Below are positions 34,426 to 46,475 of a stretch of 64,000 nt of DNA, piece by piece (positions within the stretch are counted from its first letter, which is position 1; each line of letters begins with the position of its first letter). This DNA is from Epiperipatus broadwayi (Eukaryota > Onychophora > Udeonychophora > Euonychophora > Peripatidae), in the NCBI GenBank assembly GCA_028023455.1, contig JAQFVV010000022.1, positions 11,985,100 through 12,049,099 on the forward strand, given 5' to 3'. The notes under the pieces are model-generated. The model was given only the letters and a program-made list of their open reading frames with translations, was not told where the DNA came from and searched no databases. Both the position numbers and the translations under genes were made by a program.

Positions 34426-34751
34426 AATATACATGTAACCAATTCAAAAATAAAATTACCCATGCTTCTGCTAAGCTAACAGAAAAAATATTAACTACAA
34501 TTACAATCTTTCAAGCTAGACAGTATTTATTCAGTAATTTGGTGTCATTTAAGTACCAAATACAAAATAATATTCAAACTGATTGAATGTTTACTTTTAT
34601 CCTTCTTCCAACTGTTAAAAGACTTTTCAATAAGTTTATGATATAATTTTGAATTTTTAAAAATTAATGAATTGGTTAAGAACATTATCATTATAAATGA
34701 AGTAAAATATATGCTATGTATATATTAAAGCAGATTCATTGTTACTATTAT

Positions 34752-34955
34752 ATATATATATATTATAATTGAAATAATAAATTTAACTGTTTACAAACTA
34801 TTACAAACAATCCTTAAATCCGCAGAAGTACTTTTAGTTAATTTCTTAAACCCACCTCAACTGCCATTAAATTATTAAATTCTGTGGATTTAAGGATTGT
34901 TTGTAATTGTTTGTAAACCATTAAATTTATTATTTCAATTATAATTACAATTTTG
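34752..34955. repeat. Hairpin (inverted repeat)
   Basis: ATTATAATTGAAATAATAAA and GTTTACAAAC..TTACAAACAATCCTTAAATC are mirrored on the right by GATTTAAGGATTGTTTGTAA and TTTATTATTTCAATTATAAT. Spacer about 55 bp. Confidence 0.75.
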
Positions 34956-35482
34956 TTTTTAATTAACGGACATTTTATTTATTTTATATATATAGTTTCA
35001 CTAAGTGAAAATATTATAAGTAATAAGCAAAGCAGATATGTCCACTTCATATATCTATAGGCTATAAAGAATCTTGCTGAAAGAATTCCAGAAACATAGA
35101 TTAAATTACTGTCTATAGCAGAAAAAATAGAGAAAAACAAAATAACTTGAATCCTTTTTTATGAAATTAAATCAAAGAGTGACGTCAAATAAGAAAGTAA
35201 CTTTGATACACATTAAAATTACGGTGCTTGTCTTATAGCTAAAGATGTTGTTGGATGGCGCCATTTTCACGCTAAAACTATAAAATATGAACATTCACGG
35301 GCCGTTGATTTTAATAATTTTTCTGTACTTTTTTGTAATGCGAAAATAAAAACAAAACAAAATCGTCTTTTTTAAATATTATTTTTTATTAACGTATACA
35401 ATTTAAATGATAATAATAAATGTAAAATAAAATCAACAAATTACAATTTGATTCGTGTTTTTTATATCGTATACTTTTTAAA

Positions 35483-35605
35483 TTGTGTTACAGCTTTTTT
35501 TTAATCAATTTTCTATCGGATATTTTTTTACTTGTGTTACGGCTTTTTTTTTATCAATTTTCTATCGGATATTTTTTTACTTGTGTTACGACTTTTTTTA
35601 TTGTT
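35483..35605 (+). repeat. 49-bp tandem repeat, about 2.5 copies
   Basis: TTGTGTTACRGC starts at 35483, 35532 and 35581; each full unit continues with a T-run, ATCAATTTTCTATCGGATAT and TTTTTTAC. Located inside the TIR element. Confidence 0.85.
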
Positions 35606-35655
35606 GTTTAACTAAAAAATAATAATCGGAATAAAAGTAAAAGTTGTTACGGTTA

Positions 35656-35765
35656 CATTTAGGGTTAGTTTTAGGGTTAGTTTAGGGTTAGTTTTAGGGT
35701 TAGTATTAGAGTTAGTTTTAGGGTTAGTTTAGGGTTAGGTTTAGGGTTAGTTTTAGAGTTAGTGT
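35656..35765 (+). repeat. Degenerate telomere-like TTAGGG array
   Basis: TTAGGGTTAG recurs about eight times, spaced by TTT or single bases (unit roughly TTTTAGGGTTAG / TTAGGGTTAG), with a few AGAGTTAG variants. It is interstitial and sits inside the TIR element, not at a chromosome end. Confidence 0.85.
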
Positions 35766-36354
35766 TCTGTTTGTTTGTAATGCTAAAATCAAAAAAATCA
35801 AAATCGTAAGTGTACTCGGACAGAAGAAACTCAAAGTTTTTTAAACAAGGAACAAACACATACAAATGTCTTCTTTACTTATTAAACATGTTTATAATAT
35901 TTTCTTTTTATTAAATTTACAAAAAACTGTATATTTGGACTTTTCTTACTGGATATTTTTTTCGTACCGCTCTCTTTTACTTCAAAAATATCCAGACGGT
36001 AGAATCTTCTTTGTCTCGTGGAATGTTACTAACAGCACGTTATTTGACACGTTACCTAATTGCAACTCAATAAAAACATAGATATTTAACATTTACCCAA
36101 ATAAAAGTTCAATACAGTACATTGTAAAAAGTCTTATAATTATTGTTTTAAAAAATCTGAACATTTCAATAGTTTAAAATAAAAAAAAATCCAATGAAAA
36201 CAACATTTCAATACAATTCAAATACAAACTCTCTCATCAAGCCGTAATTATTTTATAAACTGTGTGAATTTGGAAAATGTAATTGCTGCTTAGCGACATA
36301 TATGCTGTGCTGCGACGCGACATAGCGGCTGCATTCTGTAGCACAACAAAAAAG

Positions 36355-36420
36355 TTGTATTATAGAAAACGCGGGTTCGAACGTGTCGGCCGCGGAAACA
36401 GCATTTTTATGTGTTTTATG
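36355..36420 (+). repeat. B box-like CpG-rich segment inside the TIR element
   Basis: AACGCGGGTTCGAACGTGTC contains GGTTCGAAC as in a Pol III B box; GCGACATAGCGGCTGC lies about 50 bp before it. May be a captured tRNA or SINE piece. Confidence 0.25.
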
Positions 36421-36489
36421 CACGAAAAACGCGCCATAGAACGGCATCTTTAGCTATAAGATGAGTACCAAAATTACTCTTAATTTTTT

Positions 36490-38880
36490 TTATTTAATCT
36501 TATAAACATTGTAATATCTTGGGATTGGAATAGAAAAAAAAAGGCAAAGTAAAATTTCAAATTGAAATAAATAAAAAATATACATTATTATACATATTAA
36601 ACATCATCATCAATAAAAATCACATATAAATGAATTTTATTTTCCTGAAAGATAGCAATATCTTATTATATTCTATCTTTAATCATGTCTTTGTAGTAAA
36701 GACCATCAATATGTGTCCCTTTAGAGTGCCATTGATATAATCTTTATAATGTAAGTGGGATCTATCTCTTGCATGATATATGTTAAAGTTCACTATAAAA
36801 TATTTTTTAGGAAGTCTCTCCCATTTATATGCTCAATCCAGTAAAGCTATGTTTTTATAATAATAGATTCCATCATATCCAGAAAGCTAAAAAACATCCA
36901 CTGATCTTATGATCTGGTCAGCATATTTTTGGAATCTTATAAAGCATTTTCAAATGAAATTTTCCCAGTGCCTTTATATTATTTCAATAGTAGAGCCATT
37001 ATCCACTTTTCTATAGTAAATTGATCAAAACAATGACCCTATGTACAATTAATTTGATTGCAATCACTACATAAAATACCATAATTTTTAAATTATCAAA
37101 CGCACTTCAAAAATCCAACCTTTTATCTAAAAAGCTACTAAAATATTTAAAGTCACCCACTTTCTCAGGCGGATAATTATCCAGGTCAAAAGTTGAAGGC
37201 TAGATATAAATATAATTTCTAATATATATATATATGTTTTAGAAATAACCAACCAAAAATTTAGACTTAAAAAAAAAAGATACACATATATAATTATAAC
37301 CATTTCCTTTTTAAATATCAAACATTCTACACTCACATTTTTGATATCCAACTTAGATAAATATATTAATGATGTTAATAATCATTCTAGCTCATATATA
37401 AACTTTAATTCCAGTTAAAGTTTAATATATCTATTGTTATTGTTGTTATTATTAAACAGTCACGTTACCATTAATCTTTGCATTTACAACTATTTGCAAA
37501 GGATGTTTATTTTCCTGTAGACTAAAAATCATATGATGACATAGCTTGATAATTTATTTACTTTTTTTTTTTTTTACTTAAAATCAATTCAATATTAAGT
37601 TTATTAATACTACAGAACAACACCATCATTATTAGGAGACATTCAAAAATCAGTACGGTTATATTAACTTAAGACAGCAATGAAAAAATATATATAGACA
37701 AAAAAAATTTAAAGATGAATACAATAATCTAAAAAAAGACCAGGCAAAAATCATTACTGTGTAGGTGTATTTAAGAATAAAAATATGTTTATATAAATAC
37801 CTTCTCTCATTGTCACAATTAGGGTAAAGAGATGGATTTAAAAAATACTTCAAACAGTATACTCCAGTGAATTTTAACTTATCCAGATTAAACTAAATAT
37901 TTTTAATTCAAGTAGCAACGTACAGCACTGAGCCTATAATTCAGGGTTATTACACATAGCTTTTATAAATCTTAAAATGTAGCTACATCATTCTTATTAT
38001 GTGCAAGTGATAGATCATTACTACTCGCAATCGTATATATATATAGCATTTCACGAGAATGTTTTATCGATTGTTTGGTTTTCCAAGTTACTCAAAGGCA
38101 TACATATTATTGTAATGATAAAATCAATCTATCTCATTGCTAATTATCCTTATCATTTATCATCTCACGATGTGACCAAAATAGAATAATTTTATCTTGA
38201 TCATTTGTTTTTAAAAGGAAAATTTGATCTAATTTAATTTGCTTTCTTTGCTGCCCAATGGAATTCTCAAAAGCCTTTCTCATGTTTCTGTTTTCTTTGT
38301 TACCAATGCTTTGTCAGTACATATTTTTCTATAAATATCTTGGGTTTGTATTTAACATAATATATGCTTGAACAAATTAGATAATACAAAATATACATCT
38401 GTTCCTTCTTTTTGAATACAATCTGTGATAATACAGAAATTAATTATTAGTGGATAAGAGATGACAAATTGGTCTTAAAAATAAATACTGAGATGACAAA
38501 AATTATGAGCTTCAACACCAATGATTTATCATAGAATTTAAAATTGGTAGTTTAGCTACCAATTATGTGGAAATATTCTTCCGTGCAGAGTATTATATTA
38601 ACCAGCATAGAAATGCAACAAGAGACTGAAAATTGCAGAAATGCAGAATTGGCAGTCAAAATTCCTGACTTCCATTCTTACGACTTTTTTATGACTCAAT
38701 CTTAACTCCGATTCCTGAATTTAAAATTGATTGTTAGCAAAATAAATACATCTACATATATATATATATAACAATTGTTTATATTGTTAGGACAGATTGG
38801 CAGTGTGTATGACTTTATTTCATAAAAGATTAATGTTCTATGATTTTTTTTTAATGATCCCAATAAAACAATTTACTTAT
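36490..38880. other. A+T-rich DNA without recognisable genes
   Basis: Only simple repeats and a segment at about 37330-37410 (TTAGATAAATATATTAATGA) related to the hairpin element at 49.6-49.85 kb. Confidence 0.4.
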
Positions 38881-38899
38881 AATAGAATAAACTTAGGAA

Positions 38900-39560
38900 T
38901 TATTTGAAGTGATTTATAAGAAGTTGCTTTATTTATTTTATATCTTGCTTATAGTAATAGTTCTTGCTTCCTGGGCTAGATTTGTGCGTAAGTTATATGG
39001 AGTAGGTTTTATGTTTAGTGCTATTGACATCCAGATGATGATGACCCTGGAAAAGGGATATCCTTTAAAGCCCATGCACTACATTTCATTTTATTTATTA
39101 CTTCTTTAGAAATTTAGTTTATAGTTGGTGAGTACATTAACAATACTAAGCAGCTAGAGCACTGATGATGATAGTCAGGATGTTGTGACTTATTGTTGTA
39201 TTTATGTGCAGCCAGATCATTATTGTTTGTATTCCTGCCTTAGGTTTGGCGATGGCTAAAAAATTAGCCTGGTCTATAGTGGACCACTTTCAAATACAGT
39301 CACAAGATTGACGGTAGATTTATTTTTATTGTTGACCATTCATGATGATAAATGATTATTATTTGTGTGTAATGCTGGTGAACTTAGATTTAATTCTGTG
39401 CTGATCTCTCATGCTCATTTCTTTTATATTTTGTTTATTTGGGGTGGTCTTCCAGATCCTCATAATTCAGCCCTAATATAGTATGCTGTTACAAATGGCT
39501 ACCCAATTGTGGAACACTGTAACCGCAGATTCTCTCTTATTAACCCCTATTTTCCATACT
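38900..39560 (+). other. Less A+T-rich block with protein-like fragments, probable relic
   Basis: Plus-strand frames give WARFVRKLYGVGFMFSAIDI (66-codon frame 38909-39109) and, after frame changes, LFVCNAGELRFNSVLISHAH and GGLPDPHNSALI. No family recognised. Stops interrupt every frame. Confidence 0.25.
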
Positions 39561-40621
39561 GTTACAATATTAATATATAGTATTTTGTATACATTATACG
39601 CAGAATAAAAGTATAAAGCTATCTATGCTAATAATAGAGACAAATAAACGGTAAAGACAAAAGCTTCTATAAATGAAAAAAACACTTTAAATTAAAAATT
39701 AAATTGTCATTCAGTTTTTTTTTCAATTAAATTAATTATAATAAAAAACAAAAATACAATTAATAAAAATTAATATAAAGCATAATTCCTTTCATTTAAG
39801 CAAAATAAGATTCAAAATCAAGTTTTTTATAAAATAGTTCTATGAAATAAAATGGCTTCAGCTAAATTCTCTCTCATAGATATTTTATGTATGAGTTACT
39901 TGTATTTTTTTTTACTTTGTCTCAACGTGCAAATGCAATATCTGTGATAAAAATTTAATTTTATTACAAGTTTTGATTGTTTCAAATCTATTTTTAATTT
40001 TCAAAAATTTGCTAGGGTAAATTGAACTCACATAATTTTTTCTCAACTTAGATTCTAACAAATAATCAGACAGTTCTCCATAATTCTGATTCCACAGTTG
40101 TGGAAAAGTGAAAATAAAGGAATTATCAATGTGCAGGTGAAAATTAAAACAAAAGAAAAATGCTAATATATTGTATTAATGAATGTAAAAAAATCTTTAA
40201 AAAATAATTTCTGATTCGGAAGTTACAAACATTTACTTATTAGTGTCTGTTTGATAGTTTGGATAATTGATGATTGTGAGTAATATCAAATAGAAAATTA
40301 TGAAAGAAAATCATGCAAAAACGTATTCAAGTAGAGATTGGATGGACAAGCAGACACTGGAGTAGATAGAGACTATAAAACTAAAATTAATTTTAAAAAG
40401 GTTCTGCAGTTAGTATGATAAAGTCAGACCTAGAATAAATTTTAAAAATCTTAAAGTTGAAAAAAAATCTCAAAACTTGGTATGTCAAGGAGATTAAATT
40501 AAATATATAGCAGAAAATTGACATATATTGAATAAATTGTTGCAATTATATATATATCATACAAAAAGTTAAAAAATAATAACATGCAATACCTAATGAT
40601 CAAATTATGCCATATATTACG

Positions 40622-40686
40622 AAATACTTGATGGTAAATTTTTGCAGTGCTAACAAATACTTGATGGTAAATTATTGCAGCACTAC
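40622..40686 (+). repeat. 33-bp tandem duplication
   Basis: AAATACTTGATGGTAAATT at 40622 is repeated at 40655, both ending in TTGCAG. The surrounding 39560-41230 is otherwise plain A+T-rich DNA, apart from a copy of the family terminal motif (GGTGATCATATGATGTTTAG) near 40846. Confidence 0.7.
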
Positions 40687-41230
40687 TTTATATTTTAATT
40701 TTATGAAGTTGAGTTTTGAAAATTAAAATTAAAAAAAGTACAATGTCAAAGTAGAATTAAAATGATAATTTTTCTGTTTTGAATAAAGGCATATATATAT
40801 GAATTATGTAATTATGACGATTAGAAGTGAGAGAAGTATAAGAAATGGTGATCATATGATGTTTAGTGGACTTGAATGAATTACCAAAATGAAAATGTGT
40901 TTTAATCTATCTATTAATGTTCATGGAGCTTAGTGGATATAGGTTACCTCTCAGAAGTTAAACTTGACAAAAAAAGATCTTAGAATCTTTTCTCAATGAA
41001 TATAGCTTCCTCTAGTGTTATCTATAATAAGCTTAACTAATCAGTGATTTGGTAATGTTGTGGTTTTACATAGTTAACAAAAGGTTTATAGTATTAAAGA
41101 ATGATATTCTCCAAATATTTCATTTCATGAATACTTTCATTAATTATTCAGATTGTTAAAAGATCCTAATTTTTTTTTCCGTAATGTGTTTTAAATATAA
41201 AGTTAACATATAACAACAACAATAAAAGTT

Positions 41231-41490
41231 TACACAGAGGCAAAACTCTCCATACAGAAGCGCCACTCAGTGTAAGTCAGATTAATTAATAATAAAAGTT
41301 GTATTAAAATAAACTGTGCTACAAACAAGAGAAGGCAAGCAATCTCAAACAACCTATAAGGTGATCATTTGGCTAAAACTTTCATTGCACAAATCCTAAA
41401 CTAGTCAGTCAATATCAGAAACTAATCTGGTAATATAGGTATAATATAATCATCTGGTATAGATTGATTATTCAAGCTTGCAATAGATAA
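41231..41490 (+). repeat. Decayed member of the hammerhead fold-back family
   Basis: GAGGCAAAACTCTCCATACA with GCGCCACTCAGTGTAAGTCA marks the family's arm; ATCAGAAACTAATCTGGTAA is a remnant of GAAAC UA GUC; a GATTATTCAAGCTTG end follows. No intact ribozyme. Confidence 0.65.
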
Positions 41491-42199
41491 TTCCAGAGTA
41501 AATTGAGTAAGGACTTTTGTTTCTTAATAAGGAAGATTAAAACCTGATCACTGAGTAAAAAAAAAACATAGCTTACAATTCAACCTTTCACTTTTGGACA
41601 AACATTAAATATCATAAAGCAACTTAGAACTAACTTTGAACCCATCTAACTTATTTTCCTCATCCAATGAAAATTAGAGATAATTTTTTGAAACAATCTT
41701 GGTGAAAAACTGGCTGGTATTACTTGAAGTAATGATGCAAATATTCTCAGGACAGCTCCCTTAGGACTAGGTACTCTAGTAGTGAATTCTGTTTCTCAGT
41801 TTGAATTATACTCATAGTATCCTTTTGGATATGCAATTAATTACAAAGAAATATTACTGCTTCATTCAAGTCCATCCTCTTATAATGATTTTATTTCTTT
41901 TTATATATTCCTTCTCTACATATTAGAAGACAAATTGCTTTATAGATGATTTGTATAAAACTATTAAGTAATCAGAGTTATCATTAATTCAAGATATAGT
42001 TTCACTAAGACAAGATTCCCTTTCTGAATACTCAATCAAAACTCACTTCAAACAAGCAAAGTTTATGATATTAAATAGTACATTTTTGTTCCAAATAAAT
42101 TTCTCTTCCATATTTAACAACAATATCAGCAAATAGATATGATCTTACTAGACTTTAACTGTAATCTCATTAAAAGAGTTGGGATCAATTCTGATTCGA

Positions 42200-42440
42200 T
42201 TCACATCTGCTTTAACATGAATCATATATTTAATGATTCCTAAATCTACATGTACTGTTGCAAGATAGAAATATGCGGAATTATTTTTTCATAGGAATCT
42301 CTACAGATTTCTTTATAATGTTAGTCGCTGTCTTAGAAAGAAAAAATGTATAAGCAGGAATTCTTTCTGTTATCTCATATTTAATAGTTAACTTGTATAG
42401 TTTATAATTTATTTATTATAAAGATGACCTTTGTTATTGT
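42200..42440 (+). repeat. Dispersed repeat, copy 1 of 2
   Basis: TCACATCTGCTTTAACATGA, CTACATGTACTGTTGCAAGA, GGAATCTCTACAGATT and TATAGTTTATAATTTATTTA recur at 44455-44715 in the same order. Non-coding. Confidence 0.7.
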
Positions 42441-42479
42441 ATTTATCTATCATTTTAATTCAATAAATAAATAAAAATC

Positions 42480-43460
42480 TTTCGTCAATTTTTATCCTTG
42501 TTAGCGTTAAAGTTATAATAATCATAACTTCGCGCCATTTCACGTTATAAGAAACGATAGCCGCAGGGTTTTTTTTTACCAATAGTCTCGTATATTAATT
42601 TCTCCGTCAAGTGATCTGAATAATAAACTCGGTTAACACTTAATTTACATTCTTTTCTACAGTTATTTAAATTAAATGTTTAAAAGAATTGTAATTAAAG
42701 AAAGCTTTTGGTATTTAAATTACTATTTTTATTTCGCAAATTAACTGTTTAAAAAAATTCAACAAAATCCTCGTGGAATGTAATGAGGTTATTAAATAAA
42801 AATGTTGCGGAAATAACAACAACTTTAGATTCTAAGAAAATCTTTCAAATATAGTCGATACAAAAAATAGTTAAATGGATCGAGAAAAAAACCCCAAATA
42901 TATATTGCATATAAAGGCAGATCAGTTTTACAGTAGCCTATACAGAACAAAAGTCTTGTTAATATCCCATATAAGGAGAACGCGTTATTCTAAAAAAACT
43001 TTTCATATTGCATATAAACTTTCTTCCCATATTTTTTAATTAAAAAAAAAAGTTTTAACAAAAAAAAAAAATAGTACTGATTTAATATTTATATATTAAA
43101 AAAAAAAAAATCGAAAAAATAATTGCTCGAAAAATCATGCGACGTTTTAAAACTGATAAGTGCTGGTTCCGCACGAAATGCATCTTGGGGGTCATTTATC
43201 TTTTATTATATCTATATTTAAGTGAATTTAAAAAGAATGGGGAAGTATGGAGGTGTTTATTATATCTATAAGATATTACACACGGGAAAGAGAAAGGTTA
43301 ATTACTCCGTGTGTGTAAAATAAATAAAAAAATCAGATATATTAATCTTTAACTGAGGTTTAAAGTTTATATCTGTGCTAGAGACTAGTTTCGATATTGT
43401 ATTTATCTGAAATGGATGGCGTTAAAGTTGTGAATGGAGGAAGTTTGACAATGGTAAATG
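42480..43460. promoter_or_regulatory. CpG-richer tract, possible promoter region
   Basis: CpG is common here (CGCGCCATTTCACGTT, GAACGCG, CATGCGACG, CCGCACG) though rare in most of the window, which in a germline-methylated genome often marks an unmethylated promoter. A small hairpin (ACACACGGG...CTCCGTGTGTGT) lies at 43271-43318. The left part resembles the end of the 35-kb TIR element (GCGCCATTTCACG), so a mobile origin is an alternative. Confidence 0.3.
43412..43453 (+). CDS. Possible first coding exon
   Basis: ATG in a good context (GAAATGG) is followed by 14 codons, MDGVKVVNGGSLTM, and a GTAAAT donor, at the end of the CpG-richer tract. Without splicing the frame runs 43 codons to TGA at 43543. 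No downstream exon was found and the peptide is not recognised, so this is a hypothesis. Confidence 0.3.
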
Positions 43461-44454
43461 AAAATGTAATAATAAATTCATCACTCTATCGTTGTGCCAA
43501 AGCAGGCAGGACATTTTACATTATAATGTGTATGAATACCTGAAAATAATTTAAACATCACATTCAACCAAAATATTTACATTACTTTAGAAAGCTTCCT
43601 TATTCATAAATCTGATATATATCTAGTTTTTTTTTTTTTTACAATCTCCTTTAATCCAGTAGAGGATATTCATCCATGACATGGATGAATGACAGTCTTC
43701 CTATGACTGATCCTGCAAGCAGCATGTATAAATATGCAAGAATATATTCATTTAGACATTAATTTCATTTTTTGATGAACTTTTTTAATTAAAGACAACT
43801 AATTATGAAATTATGAGTCAAACTATTCATTTGAACTTCACTGCGATAATAGAGAATAGTCACACCAAATCCACAGTTAAAAATCCTAGGCTTTTTGATG
43901 CTATCAATCAAAGAACAACATTTCAAATCACTAAGCATAATCTTTATAGAGTGCTCTTTTCAAATAGAAAATACAAAATTATTTCAACTAAATATTGAAG
44001 CATATCAAAATCAAACATGGATATCCTCTTTAAATTAATTTCATAATACAATGTAAATATAATTGCAATGCAGGAAGCTAGTTATTCTTCTAATATTATG
44101 AATGTTTTTAAAATCTCTATAACTTCACAATGCTTCTTGACATGATGAGTTCTCAACATGGTTTGCTACCACATGTTTCAATGCATCTAATGTAACAAAT
44201 ATTTTTTTTACTGAAGATAATTCAAATAATACAGTAATCACTAATGTTAATGCAATGCTTGTAAACCTCTATGCTAACTTTCAAACCGTCCTACACCTAT
44301 GGTATTTATTAAAAAATTCCTATTTTCATAGTAGCCTTTGAGGACAAGCAATTGAATATAAATCAGATTCTCAAATTTTACAATGGATTGTTTTAAACAT
44401 GATTATAATTTAAAATGCTCAGCAAAAAAAAAAATCAAGATCATTTAAGATACT

Positions 44455-44715
44455 GTTCACATCTGCTTTGGCAATGGAATTTAATAACATTTGACTTAAG
44501 AATTTGAGACAAATATAACTATGAATCATATACTTAATCATTTCCAAACCTACATGTACTGTTGCAAGATAAAAACATTCACAAATCATTTTTTCACAGG
44601 AATCTCTACAGATTCCTTTATAATATTAGTCACTGTCTAATTTTTTCCCATTATCTCATACTTAATAAGTTACTTATATAGTTTATAATTTGTTTATTAT
44701 AAAGATGTCCTATAT
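44455..44715 (+). repeat. Dispersed repeat, copy 2 of 2
   Basis: Diverged copy of 42200-42440, sharing CTACATGTACTGTTGCAAGA and CAGGAATCTCTACAGATT. The interval 43550-44450 between the copies holds nothing I can assign. Confidence 0.7.
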
Positions 44716-44932
44716 TATTTGATTTTTTATTTCCTTATAATGTTGTAAATCTTTTGACTATTAGATAAATTATTGAATAATTTAGGAACATAGTGATATC
44801 TTATTCTAGTTTCATATTAGTACAATAGTTTGCAACTATATATGAATCTTATTTTTATATTGGACTATTTCCATCATCTAATATGTGTGTTGAATGTAAA
44901 GTTTAATTTTATTTAAATATTCCAAATGCATT

Positions 44933-45045
44933 CAACTGTTAGTAATATCACAGTAAATAGGTTAGTATATGCACCAACTGTTAGTAATATCACAGCAAAC
45001 AACCGTTAGTAATATCACAGCAAACAGATTAGTATATGCACAACA
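44933..45045 (+). repeat. Short local repeats
   Basis: ACTGTTAGTAATATCACAG occurs three times (one with CCGTTAG) and TTAGTATATGCAC twice in this interval. Confidence 0.75.
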
Positions 45046-45064
45046 TTTTGAGAGGTATTTTTCT

Positions 45065-45200
45065 CCCCTTTTCTTCAGGTGTTGCTGGCCTGACCAGTGA
45101 CAGTACTAGCATGGGATTCTAACCTGGGTCCTTAGATTCTTGATTATTGAATTTTAAGGTAACGCTCTAACCAACTGAGCCATCCTGCCAAAACCTTCAG
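45065..45200 (-). mobile_element. tRNA-derived SINE (GGCAGGATGGCTCAGTTGG type)
   Basis: On the minus strand GGCAGGATGGCTCAGTTGGT and TAGAGCGTTA form a tRNA 5' half and CAGGTTAGAATCCCATGC a B box, with an insertion between. It then continues into GTCAGGCCAGCAACACC. Not a functional tRNA because the arms are too long. Confidence 0.65.
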
Positions 45201-45390
45201 GAAAACACTATATATGAATCTGTTTTTCTTACTTTTATTCAAATTATTTTATATGAGATTTTTTGAAAGTATTATCAAAAAAATTTTTTCTATAATTATA
45301 TATTCAGTTTATTAAAAAATAATAAATTATTTTTGTAGCTAATTTTTTTCCTTTTTATATATATATATATAATTTTATTTTATTTATATA

Positions 45391-45526
45391 TTTTTTTGCA
45401 ATAAAAAAAATGTTAATGGTTTGATTGCTCAAAGTTCAATGAAATTCGAGCGAGCACTAAAAGTGCGAGTGCCAGAATCCCAAGTCGAATGCTCTACCAA
45501 CTGCGTAGGGTTTTTTTTTGCAATAA
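45391..45526 (-). mobile_element. tRNA-derived SINE with 14-bp target duplication
   Basis: TTTTTTTGCAATAA is found at 45391-45404 and 45513-45526. Between them, on the minus strand, CCTACGCAGTTGGTAGAGCA and TTCGACTTGGGATTCTGG resemble a tRNA, followed by a degenerate B box (GCTCGAATTTC). Confidence 0.7.
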
Positions 45527-46372
45527 TGTTAATCCATTAATATTAGAAAAACTAAGTGAAACTATAAAGTGTTATTCTATATCTTAATAAAGATTCACAC
45601 AAATATTTATATATTACAATAAGAATATTTACAAGAAAAAAAAATCTTTGATTTTGTAAAACATTACTCCAGAACATCTAAATTCATTTGTTAGAATGTT
45701 AATAGGACGTTTCCAAGATATTTTTCCATCTATTATATCATTCTAAGATATCTAATAAATGTTAATCATAATTACATATGCATATGAAAATATACTGAGT
45801 GACCTGTCAGAAAGCAGATGTACTGACACTAGAAAATCCCCAGACAAAATGCACCATGATCAATTAAAAAATTACTTGTAAACAATCACAATAGCAGATT
45901 GCTTTCATCTATGCATGCAATATATACTTATGCCAATTTTATAACTAGAAATGATAAGCCTAGCATTTACTCTAGATATTAATAGATTTAGTCTGTCAAT
46001 AGTATTCTATGACTAATTAATTTGTTTTTAAATAGAGAATTTAATAGGTTTTGACTAAAATTTATAAAGCAACAGGTACAAAAAATCCATATTTTGGCCT
46101 CACATTAACTGTACAATGTAAATACTGTAAGTTTGTCTTGTGCTTTAGTGTGCTTAGTTAGGATTTCAATTGGCAAGTCTAATTTATCAAACCTCAGATG
46201 GCATAGTTAAATGTGTTTTTTTTTCCATTTATAAATGATATCTGTCACCTTTCTCTAACAGTTTTTATAAGAATTTCTATTTTTTCTATTTGTTATATTA
46301 TTTTATTTTTGACTTGTATTCTTCTATTTCTTTTGATTACTTTTAATATTTTACTCAATTAAAAACCAATCC

Positions 46373-46475
46373 AGAATTTTTTTTTATATATGTCAAAGCG
46401 TTGATCTGGAAGCGAACCCGGGCCAGCTGCTTTGAAGGCAGCTATGCTAACCGCTAGGCCATCAGAAATTTTTAT
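46373..46475 (-). mobile_element. tRNA-derived SINE (Ser/Leu type)
   Basis: Minus strand: GGCCTAGCGGTTAGCATAGC, CTGCCTTCAAAGCAGCTGG, then CCGGGTTCGCTTCCAGATCA and ACGCTTTGACATATATA. Flanks CAGAATTTTT and CAGAAATTTT are an imperfect duplication. The best-preserved A box (CTAGCGGTTAGC) of the family. Confidence 0.8.

Larger units (their letters stand above)
35215..36477. mobile_element. Terminal-inverted-repeat transposon, non-autonomous, 8-bp TSD
   Basis: AAAATTAC at 35215-35222 and 36470-36477 flanks a 1247-bp element. Left end GGTGCTTGTCTTATAGCTAA and right end (complement) GGTACTCATCTTATAGCTAA agree at 38 of 49 positions and continue to ATGGCGC. An 8-bp duplication with GG-starting ends would fit Merlin-like elements, while hAT and P also give 8 bp; I see no transposase. 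The interior is clearly richer in CpG than its surroundings and holds two tandem arrays. Short frames inside are not convincing. Confidence 0.8.

Noticed and set aside
35656-35765. Chromosome end (telomere)
   Set aside because: Units are degenerate, only about 110 bp long, and lie inside a transposon with unique DNA on both sides.
43813-43998. 61-codon frame near the CpG-richer tract
   Set aside because: Composition (Asn, Ile, Lys, Thr) is what chance gives here, with no splice or motif support.
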